64,000 nt of DNA from Calditrichia bacterium. Its GTDB lineage: Bacteria; Calditrichota; Calditrichia; RBG-13-44-9; J075. The notes below the pieces were generated by a model, which saw nothing but the letters and a program-made list of their open reading frames with translations, was not told the DNA's origin and did not search any database. The position numbers and the translations under genes were made by a program. Shown here one piece after another: positions 56,696 to 64,000 of this stretch. Position 1 is the first letter of the stretch. Each line of letters opens with the position of its first letter. The stretch lies in NCBI GenBank assembly GCA_028284445.1, contig JANQRS010000021.1, positions 221,098 through 285,097 on the forward strand. Direction: 5' to 3'.

Positions 56696-57817
56696 TTATC
56701 GCTGCCAGTAGAGCCCGGCGGAGATGGCATTGAGGCGATATTGGTAAAAGGCGAGATTGGTGTCGTTGTTTTCCAAATTGTAGCGCACTTGCAGACCGAA
56801 GTCCTTGTAAAATTTGACACGCAATAGATTTGACAGAAATAGCAGGTCATCACGTCGATTGGGGCCGCCTGTAAATAGCTCCCACTCGTCAAACTGCTTA
56901 AACTGAATAAGGTAGAATGTAACCAGAGATATCTGCGAATTGAATTTGATAACTGTTGATAAGGACAGTTGATGCTTCTCGTAGCCGAACTCAGCATCAT
57001 CGGTCAGGAGTTCTTCCGCTTCCTCGTCACTCAATCGTCGCCCAAACTCGTCAAAATCCGGTTCGTCCGGCTCATCCAGCTCATAGCGATAGGTAAAGCC
57101 CAATAACAGGCGTCTATTGATTATGCGATCGATTGTAAAGTTAACAACGTGCCGAATGCTTTCTTCCCTGAGTTGCTGATTTGGTGCAGTGCTCCCAGGA
57201 AACAGGTTGCCGCGATGACTTTGAAAGGTATATTTCAGTCCAACATTCGTGCGTTGCATAATTTGGCGACTGTACTTTAGATAGTAGCGGTTGCTCTTAA
57301 ACCGCTGAAGCAGGTCGTTGTTCGGATATTTTTTGGACCAATTTTGAAAACCAGCTGACATTTGCCCGTTCGCTAAGAACGGGAACTTGATGAATATATC
57401 AAATACGTTGCGCTCGTGATTGATATTCTTCAGTGAGGGATGAAAGCGCAAACGCAGATCTTCCTCAATCCCAATTCTAAGTTTCTTGTAGACAGGTTTG
57501 CTAAGTGACAAGCGAACTCGATGATCATGCCGATTAAATCGATCCTGATTATTATATCGATGATAGCGCCCATCATAGGAAAACGCGCCGCGTATATCCT
57601 TGTAAATTCGATCCCGGTATTCAGCCAGCAGTGAATAGTTGGTTCTGTAGTCACTAAATTTACTTGAATCCGGCACTCGGCTGACGTTATCGCGATGTTC
57701 GCCGGTTACTCTTACGGTAAGTTTGAGCGGTATCGTTCCCTGGGCGCTGACTTCCATCGGAAAGGCCGCAATGAACAGCAGAGACAAAATCGTTCTGTTA
57801 AGACATCTAATATTCAT
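56696..57817 (-). CDS. Outer-membrane beta-barrel protein, unknown family
   Basis: A 373-residue protein with a signal peptide (LLFIAAFPMEVSAQG) and a body of alternating polar/hydrophobic strands in pairs (for example YRTNYSLLAEYRDRIYKDIRGAFSYDGRYHRY and RLLLGFTYRYELDEPDEPDFDEFG), ending in NAISAGLYWQR. This is the pattern of a 12-16-strand barrel. No known family is recognised. It is last of four co-directional genes with the sensor kinase, sigma-54 regulator and coiled-coil protein, with only 3 bases to the coiled-coil gene, so it may be an effector or output of that system. Confidence 0.7.
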   Translation of the reverse strand: MNIRCLNRTILSLLFIAAFPMEVSAQGTIPLKLTVRVTGEHRDNVSRVPDSSKFSDYRTNYSLLAEYRDRIYKDIRGAFSYDGRYHRYNNQDRFNRHDHRVRLSLSKPVYKKLRIGIEEDLRLRFHPSLKNINHERNVFDIFIKFPFLANGQMSAGFQNWSKKYPNNDLLQRFKSNRYYLKYSRQIMQRTNVGLKYTFQSHRGNLFPGSTAPNQQLREESIRHVVNFTIDRIINRRLLLGFTYRYELDEPDEPDFDEFGRRLSDEEAEELLTDDAEFGYEKHQLSLSTVIKFNSQISLVTFYLIQFKQFDEWELFTGGPNRRDDLLFLSNLLRVKFYKDFGLQVRYNLENNDTNLAFYQYRLNAISAGLYWQR

Positions 57818-57820
57818 AGC

Positions 57821-58717
57821 TTAATCCTTGATCTCAAAAGTGTCGGGAAAATTCCCCAGTTTCTCGCGAAGCAATTCCACGTCGCGGTCAAGAAGCGCAA
57901 TCTTCTCGTCGAGGGTTTTCATTTCATTGCCCAGTACATCAAGGCGATCATTTAGCTCGTCAAGACGATTGCGATCAAAAAACTCCTGCTCATCATCAAT
58001 GCCCTGATTCAACTCCGTATAGAACTCCAGCATTTCCTGGTAGAGTTTCTGATCTTTTGCAATCGCCTTCTGACGTATATCGTGATCGTCTATCTGTTGC
58101 AAGAGTTTCCGTAACTGGTCTTCCAATATTGATTTTTTTAGGCGAATTCGGCGGGGAGAGTCGTTTTCTTCGATTTTCAGGAGGCGCCAATCCGCCACTT
58201 GCACCGGTTTTTTACTCAATAATTGATGAAAGGCGGATTTCTCAGCTTCCAGGGAAGCAATTCGTTCAAAGTTTTTGCGCTGGAACTTAGCAGACTGACT
58301 ATCGTGGTTTTCTGCGGTTAACAACTCAATCTCTTTATCAATGGCGCTAATCGCTTCAGCATAGAGAACATTAAGTCGCTGTTTAAAGGCCCGCCTGATC
58401 TGGTTCAAGCGTTCCAGTCTATCGCCAATATCCCGTGCTGATCTCAAAGCGCCATCGAGCCGGAGCCGAATAAGAGGATTGTTATTTGCTTCCAGATCTT
58501 TCTGGTATCGATAAATGTTTTTGTTCACCGCGTTAAACGCTACCTCAATGCTGTCAGTCTGCTTTTGGACACTTTCCATCGAGTCCTGCAGTGTTGAAAT
58601 CTGCTGTTTTAATTCAGAGATTTCCGGATAGGCCAGCACCTCAAGTGCAATAGCTTGAAGGAAACTCGTCATTGCGAATAGCAATGCGAACCAAATTGTC
58701 AGCACGTTATTCGCCAT
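57821..58717 (-). CDS. Exported coiled-coil protein
   Basis: A 298-residue protein with an N-terminal signal (VLTIWFALLFAMTSFLQAIALE) and long coiled-coil helices over most of its length (ELKQQISTLQDSMESVQKQ near 34, LTAENHDSQSAKFQRKNFERIASLEAEK, and LDEKIALLDRDVELLREKL). It has no recognised domain. It would be a periplasmic rod, perhaps linking the inner-membrane kinase to the barrel protein. Its start overlaps the stop of the sigma-54 regulator gene (TAATG), so they are coupled. Function is unknown. Confidence 0.75.
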   Translation of the reverse strand: MANNVLTIWFALLFAMTSFLQAIALEVLAYPEISELKQQISTLQDSMESVQKQTDSIEVAFNAVNKNIYRYQKDLEANNNPLIRLRLDGALRSARDIGDRLERLNQIRRAFKQRLNVLYAEAISAIDKEIELLTAENHDSQSAKFQRKNFERIASLEAEKSAFHQLLSKKPVQVADWRLLKIEENDSPRRIRLKKSILEDQLRKLLQQIDDHDIRQKAIAKDQKLYQEMLEFYTELNQGIDDEQEFFDRNRLDELNDRLDVLGNEMKTLDEKIALLDRDVELLREKLGNFPDTFEIKD

Positions 58718-60114
58718 TAAAATGATTGTCCCAGCAGGTTATATTTCTCCATCTTGTATCGAAGCGTGGTTCGCTTGATACCAAGTTCTACAGCTGCCTG
58801 CGACATGTTGCCGGAAGCAGCAATCAGCGCATTTTGTATCAAATGTTTTTCATAGCTTTCTATCCGTTCGCTCAGCCCATTCGATCCTGAATCTACGCTG
58901 GTGCCGGTACCGGACTCAGCGCCGGCACCAGCCTGAATGATATTAGGAGTGAAGTCATCGAGAGCAATCTGCGACGAATCCGTCAAGACGATGGCCCTTT
59001 CAATGGCATTTTCCAATTCCCTGATATTACCAGGCCAGGGATACATCATCAGATGCTTCATTGCCTCCCCGTTAATGCCCTCGATTTGCTTGCCGGATTC
59101 GTCACGGTATTTGCTGATAAAATGTCTTACGAGCATTGGTATATCTTCCCCTCGCTCACGCAGCGGCGGCAGTTGAAGAGAGACCACATTCAGACGATAA
59201 TAGAGATCCTCACGAAAGGTTTTGGCGCGGACAAGGTTTTCAAGGTTTTGGTTGGTGGCCGCAAGCAAACGAGCCTCCATCTTAATTGTTTCGATTCCCC
59301 CAACCCGCTCAAACTCTCGCTCCTGAAGCACACGCAGTAGTTTGACCTGGAGATTCGGGCTGATCTCACCAATTTCATCAAGGAAGATTGTTCCATCTGC
59401 CGCTATTTCGAAACGGCCAGGCTTCCTGCGAATAGCACCGGTAAAGGCGCCTTTCTCATGCCCAAACAGTTCGCTTTCAAGAATGTTCTCAGACAGGGCC
59501 GCACAATTAACCTTGATGAAGGGTTTCCCCTCGCGGGTGCTATGTGTATGAATCGCGCGGGCAATTAATTCCTTGCCGGTCCCGCTCTCTCCCAAAATCA
59601 ACACCGGTGTTTTGGCCGGAGCCACCTTTTCGACCAATTCGAAGACGCTTTGCATGGGCGGACTCTGGCCAACAATTTCTGCAAAGGGTGAATGGGCTTC
59701 CTCGCGAAGATATTCGTTTTCCCACTGCAATCTTTGTCGCTCAACCGTCAATTGCCGCAGCGACAGCGCACGATCAATCTTCACATCCAATTCTTCCAGA
59801 GAAACCGGTTTGCTGATATAGTCAAATGCACCGAGTTTCATTGCTTCAACAGCGTTGTCAATCGTGCCAAATGCAGTAATCACAATAACCGGGACATCAC
59901 TATCAATCTCGCGAATTTGCTGCAGCAATTCGAGACCGGTTCTCCCGGGCAGCTTAACATCTGTAATGACAAGATCTACGGTATTGGATTTGAAGATATC
60001 GTAGGCTGATTCAGCATCGTGGGCAACAATTCCGGCAAGGTCCTTTTCACCGGTCAATAAATGAATAGCATCTGCGGTATTTCGATGATCATCAACAACA
60101 AGAACGGTTGGCAT
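58717..60114 (-). CDS. NtrC-family sigma-54-dependent response regulator
   Basis: A 465-residue regulator with a receiver domain (phospho-Asp in DLVITDVKLPGRTG), a sigma-54 AAA+ domain (Walker A GESGTGKELIARA; the sigma-54 contact GAFTGA; Walker B GTIFLDEIGE), and a C-terminal Fis-type HTH (SGNMSQAAVELGIKRTTLRYKMEKYNL). When phosphorylated it activates sigma-54 RNA polymerase from enhancer sites. It is downstream of its cognate kinase gene, 2 bases apart, and upstream of the coiled-coil gene. The only -24/-12 promoter I found is at 56433-56450. Confidence 0.95.
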   Translation of the reverse strand: MPTVLVVDDHRNTADAIHLLTGEKDLAGIVAHDAESAYDIFKSNTVDLVITDVKLPGRTGLELLQQIREIDSDVPVIVITAFGTIDNAVEAMKLGAFDYISKPVSLEELDVKIDRALSLRQLTVERQRLQWENEYLREEAHSPFAEIVGQSPPMQSVFELVEKVAPAKTPVLILGESGTGKELIARAIHTHSTREGKPFIKVNCAALSENILESELFGHEKGAFTGAIRRKPGRFEIAADGTIFLDEIGEISPNLQVKLLRVLQEREFERVGGIETIKMEARLLAATNQNLENLVRAKTFREDLYYRLNVVSLQLPPLRERGEDIPMLVRHFISKYRDESGKQIEGINGEAMKHLMMYPWPGNIRELENAIERAIVLTDSSQIALDDFTPNIIQAGAGAESGTGTSVDSGSNGLSERIESYEKHLIQNALIAASGNMSQAAVELGIKRTTLRYKMEKYNLLGQSF

Positions 60115-60116
60115 GT

Positions 60117-61997
60117 CTAGTGCGCTCCCTTTGGTAATTCCAGAATGAAAACAGTCCCATCTTCACCGGAACTTTCAACGGCGACTTTTCCCCGATGGGC
60201 TTGAATGATATTTCGAACAATCGACAGGCCTAACCCGGTTCCCTGGCTGCGTGTCGAATAGAATGGATCAAACACCCGCTCAAAATCCGCTTCAGGTATG
60301 CCACCACCGTCATCATGAATACGAATTTCAAGACGCGGCGCGGCACCATTCAAAGCAGCCTCCTGTGCGGAGAGCCGCAGCTGTCCGCCATCTTCCATCG
60401 CCGCAACAGAATTCAGAAGAATGTTTAAAACGGCCTGTTTTAATTGATGGATATCTCCGGTCATCATTAGGGGATCATCAGGTAAATTTAGTTCGGCATC
60501 AATGTTCTTTTGCGTTAAGGCATTTTCGGCCAGAAAGAGCGATTCGCGCAGCAGTTGATCCACGGGAAACGAGTCCTTTTGTAGCACACTCGGCTTTGCG
60601 AAGATCAAAATATTCGTGACAATGCTATTTAGAGCCTTGATTTCCTCTCTAATCTTTTCGATCGAATGCAGCGAATCAGCATCGTCACCCAGTTGTCGCT
60701 TCAGCAGGCCAATGAATAACTCGATGGAATTGAGTGGATTGCGAATTTCGTGGGCCACTGCTGCCGAAAGCATGCCCAGGTAGGCCATACGCTCCTTTTC
60801 CTCAATATCGATTTGGAGCTGACGTAGTTCAGTCACATCTGTTAGCACCCAATTCATTCCAATAAGCGCATTGTCCGTATCCCTGAGCGGTGATGATTGC
60901 ACCGCTAAAACAGATTCTTTGCCTTCATGCGTGACGGATAATTCAACCAAATCACTGTTGGCAGGGTTCTCCCGATCTCTTTCGATTTGTTCCAGGAATG
61001 GATGTTGCTCATTAAATATGGCGCGGAAATCAGCATCAATCGCATCATCAGGATCGACCTTTAGCAATTTACCGGCTTTGGCATTGAATACGGTGATATT
61101 ACCCTCCGGGCTGATGGTGAGCACGCCGTTGTCAATGCTTTGCAAAATATAGTTATTATACGATTCAAGTTTATCTGCCCTGGCCTCTGCCAGCTGCTTC
61201 AGCTGCTTCAGCCGATGTTGCTGATCTTGAATGTTATCCTGCATTGTGTTAAAGATGCTGCCAAGAAAGCCCAGCTCATTTCGCGCTTCGAGTTGAACCG
61301 GTTTTGAAAAATCACCGCTTCCAATGCGCTGTGCTGCAGTGACAAGCCGCTTCAAGGGGTTAACGATTGATTTGGAGAGCAGGACACTCAATACGAGGGC
61401 AATAATGAGGCTGATTGCGCTGATAAAGAGAATGGTGTTGCGAATATTGTCCATCACTTGAAGAAAGGCCGGACTTGCATCTACACAGGCAATGCCACGA
61501 ATCAGCCCGTCGACATCTCTGACTGGCGCAAAAGCGGATTTGTATAAATCGCCATCCGATCCGCGGTAGAGCGTAGAATAAATGGCCTGGCCGTCGAGCG
61601 CTTTATTGATTTCAAGAACATTGCTTTGCAAATGCGGCACAGAATTACCTACCGCGGGACCGGCATGGCTGTCCACCAGGAGCTTAAGCGATTTATCAAC
61701 TACATAGACCCTCGAGGCATCGAAGTCTTTTTCCAAGAGCTGAAGATTTTCGCTCATTGAAACGTATAGACCGCCATCCTCACTCCCCGGCTCCAGGAAA
61801 TCCAGCAGGTCTGCCTCCATTAAGTCAGCGCTCGACTGCGCAATACCGATCAAGGTTTTGCCAAGATCCTGATCAAAGTAGCTCTGCACCTGAAAGTAGA
61901 GCACCCAGCTCATCAGGTTGACGATCAGGATTGTTAGCCCGATAAAGTAGGCAGATATTTGAAATTGAAACCTGTTTCGATATTCACCCTGTGCCAT
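60117..61997 (-). CDS. Sensor histidine kinase
   Basis: A 626-residue kinase. It has helix 1 (about residues 15-35), a periplasmic double-Cache-like sensor domain (about 37-185, with RVYVVDKSLKLLVDSHAG and SAFAPVRDVDGLIRGIACVD), helix 2 (about 190-210), HAMP (about 210-265), a coiled-coil, a PAS domain (about 290-400), HisKA with the phospho-His in VAHEIRNPLNSIELFIGLL, and HATPase (DDGGGIPEADFERVFDPF; GTGLGLSIVRNI). It is membrane-bound and senses an unknown periplasmic ligand. It phosphorylates the sigma-54 regulator encoded next. Upstream sites at 62189-62227 could be autoregulatory. Confidence 0.95.
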   Translation of the reverse strand: MAQGEYRNRFQFQISAYFIGLTILIVNLMSWVLYFQVQSYFDQDLGKTLIGIAQSSADLMEADLLDFLEPGSEDGGLYVSMSENLQLLEKDFDASRVYVVDKSLKLLVDSHAGPAVGNSVPHLQSNVLEINKALDGQAIYSTLYRGSDGDLYKSAFAPVRDVDGLIRGIACVDASPAFLQVMDNIRNTILFISAISLIIALVLSVLLSKSIVNPLKRLVTAAQRIGSGDFSKPVQLEARNELGFLGSIFNTMQDNIQDQQHRLKQLKQLAEARADKLESYNNYILQSIDNGVLTISPEGNITVFNAKAGKLLKVDPDDAIDADFRAIFNEQHPFLEQIERDRENPANSDLVELSVTHEGKESVLAVQSSPLRDTDNALIGMNWVLTDVTELRQLQIDIEEKERMAYLGMLSAAVAHEIRNPLNSIELFIGLLKRQLGDDADSLHSIEKIREEIKALNSIVTNILIFAKPSVLQKDSFPVDQLLRESLFLAENALTQKNIDAELNLPDDPLMMTGDIHQLKQAVLNILLNSVAAMEDGGQLRLSAQEAALNGAAPRLEIRIHDDGGGIPEADFERVFDPFYSTRSQGTGLGLSIVRNIIQAHRGKVAVESSGEDGTVFILELPKGAH

Positions 61998-62188
61998 CTA
62001 TCCGTCCGTTTTCTTACCATCATTTACCATTGCCAAAAACATACCAGCTCAAGCCTGCGCATTACTCTATAATTTACAACAACTTACCAGATCTCTCTTT
62101 CCAACATTTCTCGCCCAACAAAATCCTTTTTACAACCCTCGCAAAATACAAGATTTGTAAACCATTGTTATTAAGAACTTTAGTCGTC

Positions 62189-62227
62189 GTCAAAAAACTG
62201 ACACCTTCTTGTCAAAATTTTGACACC
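62189..62227. promoter_or_regulatory. Tandem GTCAAAA-x-TGACACC sites upstream of the kinase gene
   Basis: Two related sites, GTCAAAAAACTGACACC (62189-62205) and GTCAAAATTTTGACACC (62211-62227), are 22 bases apart, two helical turns. The second contains a perfect 16-base palindrome TGTCAAAATTTTGACA (62210-62225). They lie about 190-230 bases upstream of the kinase start, a distance usual for sigma-54 enhancer sites, but I found no matching -24/-12 promoter. The binding protein is unknown. Confidence 0.5.
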
Positions 62228-62271
62228 CGTCTTAATCTGCTGAGGAATTTTGTGGAAAGAAAGGGGAATAT

Positions 62272-62336
62272 TTGATCTGTGTGGATTGTTTTTTATCCGC
62301 GAAGATCCGTGTCAAACGGTCTTAATTTTTCGTCTT
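62272..62336. repeat. Dispersed repeat family, copy E (short)
   Basis: Contains GATCTGTGTGGATTG, ATCCGCGAAGATCCGTGTC and a terminal CTTAATTTTTCGTC, matching the ATCCGTGT parts of copies B and D but lacking the inverted core. With the tandem sites it is the only recognisable content of the 61998-62395 gap. Confidence 0.45.
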
Positions 62337-62395
62337 AAATGCGTTTTTAGCCTGTCACTCACAATTTGGCACAGAGATTCATACCGCTGCGACCA

Positions 62396-62782
62396 CTACT
62401 GAGTACCAATGGCGTTGCTCCTTCGATTGTCCCGCCAGTTGAGCCCGGTAGACAAAAGCAGCGCAGCAAGCCCAAATAGCAGCGTCGCTACATCCACCGT
62501 GAATGGCTGCCAATCACTTCCCGTTAGCTGATCAAGATGATACTTGATATACGAATTTGGCAGGTGGAGCTCGCCAAGTTGCCGCTTTACGTCCCAATGC
62601 CAATCCGTAAGGGGACAATAGCCCCAGCCGTAAAACACGCCCACAGCAAACCAGGAAAGAAAAGTCAAACCAATTGATATCAAATGAAAACGGCGAGTCC
62701 GCTGCCATATCCAGCCCGTCAGGTTGAATAGTATCAGGCCGCCGTGGAGGAGGTTCAGCAAATAATCCAGAAAAACATACAT
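62396..62782 (-). CDS. DUF2784 membrane protein
   Basis: A protein of about 128 residues with three or four helices and the DUF2784 signature GWGYCPLTDWHWDVKRQLG, a Cys-x-Leu-Thr-x-Trp-His-Trp motif. Function is unknown. I start at ATG 62782 (MYVFLDYLLNLLHGG), which begins the first helix; the frame is open to 62845. It lies about 80 bases downstream of the DUF3500 gene on the same strand, possibly in one operon. Confidence 0.8.
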   Translation of the reverse strand: MYVFLDYLLNLLHGGLILFNLTGWIWQRTRRFHLISIGLTFLSWFAVGVFYGWGYCPLTDWHWDVKRQLGELHLPNSYIKYHLDQLTGSDWQPFTVDVATLLFGLAALLLSTGLNWRDNRRSNAIGTQ

Positions 62783-62863
62783 AGGTATTAGAGTCCAACA
62801 AGAATAATTCCAACAGAAAAAATTCCAAGCTTTATGCTGGAGCATCGTTTTCTTTTGGAATTT

Positions 62864-63898
62864 TTAGCGTTGGTATTTGGAATTTGAATCTTTAACCCCA
62901 TAATCATTTGAGGGATCGCGATACATGGCATGAATGTGATTGGTAGGATCGCCGCCCAAGCGCTGCGGGCAATATTCCATCACCAGAGTGGGCGCCTGAA
63001 TACGAAAACTGAAGGCATAACCAGGCTCAGTTGGCCCAAACCAGGAAAACCAGGTATCCTTTAGATTATCACGAATTTTCGCCATGGCTATTCCAGCATG
63101 TATGTCGTTTAATATGCCGACACGTGCCGCAATCAACTCAAGTAGCAGCTGCTGCTGTTTATCGTTCAGCTGCAAGGCATTGATGCCCTCAGCCTTGTAT
63201 ACAATCGTGGTTGCATCCGGTCCGTAGCGCATGTCGTCATAGCGACCGGCGAGCACCGCCTGCTTTTTCTGTTCGTCGCTAAAAGACTGAGCCAGGGCTA
63301 CTACCAAATTCACTTCCTTTGCTAACTGGCGATAGCTTACGCCATTCAACTCATAGTTGATCGGTTGTCCACCTGTGAGTGATGGCGAAAGGGTTACCTG
63401 GTCGCCGCTGATAGTTGCATTCACGCCTAAATGATGCCCGCCAAACTGCCACATCCATGGGCTCGAAATGGATGGCTGCCCGAGAATGGATACATAGAAT
63501 TCATCTTTGCCGAACATCCGCCGTCCGCGACTGGATTGGCCGGCCAAGACCTCATCCCCATTAATATTGTCAATGATCTGCTGAAACCCCGCCTCGCTGA
63601 GCGTGGCTTGCAGCATATGAAACACTGCCTCTTTCTGCCGCTCTGCCAAGTCCCCCATTCGCAGTCCGCCGCGCTCAATCATCGACACCGGTAAATTCGA
63701 CCAATTCTCTCTCTGCTCCCGGTCGTCAAAATCATAAAGAACATCATCACGCTGACCTGCATCGAGGGTACTGAGAAAGGTATTGGCTGTTTTTACAATA
63801 TGAGCGACGATTTCCCCGGGGGTTTGAGGCGTTTGCGAAAAAGCAGAATAGTGCACGGCAATAAGAAAGATGATGCTTATGCGAATATGGTGGCGCAT
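62864..63898 (-). CDS. DUF3500 exported protein
   Basis: A 344-residue protein with a signal peptide (ISIIFLIAVHYSAFSQ) and the DUF3500 domain: DDREQRENWSNLPVSMIERGGLRMGDL, MFGKDEFYVSILGQPS, WMWQFGGHHLGVNATI and YCPQRLGGDPTNHIHAMYRDPSNDYG. The HH and H-x-H motifs suggest metal binding. Function is unknown. The RBS AAGGA (about 7 bases before the ATG) directly adjoins a long TTGATGC heptamer array, so the array forms the 5' leader or promoter of this gene. Confidence 0.88.
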   Translation of the reverse strand: MRHHIRISIIFLIAVHYSAFSQTPQTPGEIVAHIVKTANTFLSTLDAGQRDDVLYDFDDREQRENWSNLPVSMIERGGLRMGDLAERQKEAVFHMLQATLSEAGFQQIIDNINGDEVLAGQSSRGRRMFGKDEFYVSILGQPSISSPWMWQFGGHHLGVNATISGDQVTLSPSLTGGQPINYELNGVSYRQLAKEVNLVVALAQSFSDEQKKQAVLAGRYDDMRYGPDATTIVYKAEGINALQLNDKQQQLLLELIAARVGILNDIHAGIAMAKIRDNLKDTWFSWFGPTEPGYAFSFRIQAPTLVMEYCPQRLGGDPTNHIHAMYRDPSNDYGVKDSNSKYQR

Positions 63899-63907
63899 GG
63901 CGTATCC

Positions 63908-64000
63908 TTGATGCTTGATGCTTGATGCTTGATGCTTGATGCTTGATGCTTGATGCTTGATGCTTGATGCTTGATGCTTGATGCTTGATGCTTGATGCTT
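63908..64000. repeat. TTGATGC heptanucleotide array (runs off window)
   Basis: At least 13 perfect copies of the 7-base unit TTGATGC (GCATCAA on the gene strand) cover 63908-64000 without interruption and continue past the window edge. It begins 10 bases upstream of the DUF3500 start. Copy-number slippage could vary promoter or leader length; it could also be an assembly end artefact. Confidence 0.9.

Noticed and set aside
61196..61225. Short GCTTCA repeats within the kinase gene
   Set aside because: They encode the KQLKQL coiled-coil heptads and are explained by the protein.
62198..62213. CTGACACCTTCTTGTC resembling a sigma-54 promoter on the plus strand
   Set aside because: GG is GA and GC is GT at the two invariant positions, and no plus-strand gene follows.

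Overview
The window reads as chromosomal DNA of a Gram-negative bacterium of the FCB superphylum, most like Calditrichota or candidate division KSB1. The evidence is TonB receptors with N-terminal carboxypeptidase-regulatory-like domains, two CBM9/DUF5916 outer-membrane proteins, a DUF4374-like surface lipoprotein, an ADOP-type orphan permease, and a type IX secretion-style C-terminal domain (YQNYPNPFNP motif) on a VCBS-repeat protein. Phylum placement is inference. No rRNA, tRNA, CRISPR array, insertion sequence or prophage was recognised. GC is about 45-48% by eye, except for a GC-richer pair of genes at 3.0-5.4 kb.

Metal half (1-33 kb). A zinc-type locus opens the window: a two-repeat acidic/His-rich protein, a ZnuD-like receptor, a COG0523 GTPase and a flavoprotein. 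A CDF efflux pump and a Fur-family regulator (fur1) follow. Between two inverted ~145-bp dispersed repeats lies a three-gene block: an exported alanine-racemase-like protein, an alpha/beta hydrolase and a DUF418 protein. Next comes a long minus-strand operon: a TonB receptor, a DUF4374-like lipoprotein (XusAB-like), a siderophore receptor and two DUF3526 ABC-2 permeases without an ATPase. Further on are a small His-rich protein, an ADOP permease, a second DUF5916 protein, a MerC-domain protein, and a complete ABC-2 transporter (ATPase plus two DUF3526 permeases) divergent from a second Fur-family gene (fur2). Three matching operators (arm TTATTGCAACT, centre C) sit in these divergent regions. 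Each overlaps a promoter of the form TTGCA(A/T)-N17-TA(T/C)TAT. They tie fur1, one DUF5916 gene, the receptor operon, the ABC operon and fur2 into one regulon.

Middle (33-50 kb). This part holds a PHP-type metallohydrolase, oxyR-katG, an AlkD-like repair protein with a gamma-glutamylcyclotransferase-like protein, a 14-repeat VCBS protein, a PL7 alginate-lyase lipoprotein, a small AraC/SDR/SRPBCC cluster, and a beta-propeller fused to an esterase-like domain that has lost its catalytic residues.

Envelope half (50-64 kb). Nearly everything is on the minus strand. A two-component system (sensor kinase and sigma-54 response regulator) is followed by a coiled-coil protein and a beta-barrel protein. 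Downstream, a -24/-12 promoter precedes a glycosyltransferase, a HEAT-repeat protein, two PAP2 phosphatases, an SdiA-regulated-type lipoprotein and a third PAP2 protein lacking phosphate-binding arginines. A frameshifted PepSY-like gene, DUF2784 and DUF3500 genes, and a TTGATGC heptanucleotide array running off the window edge complete the region.
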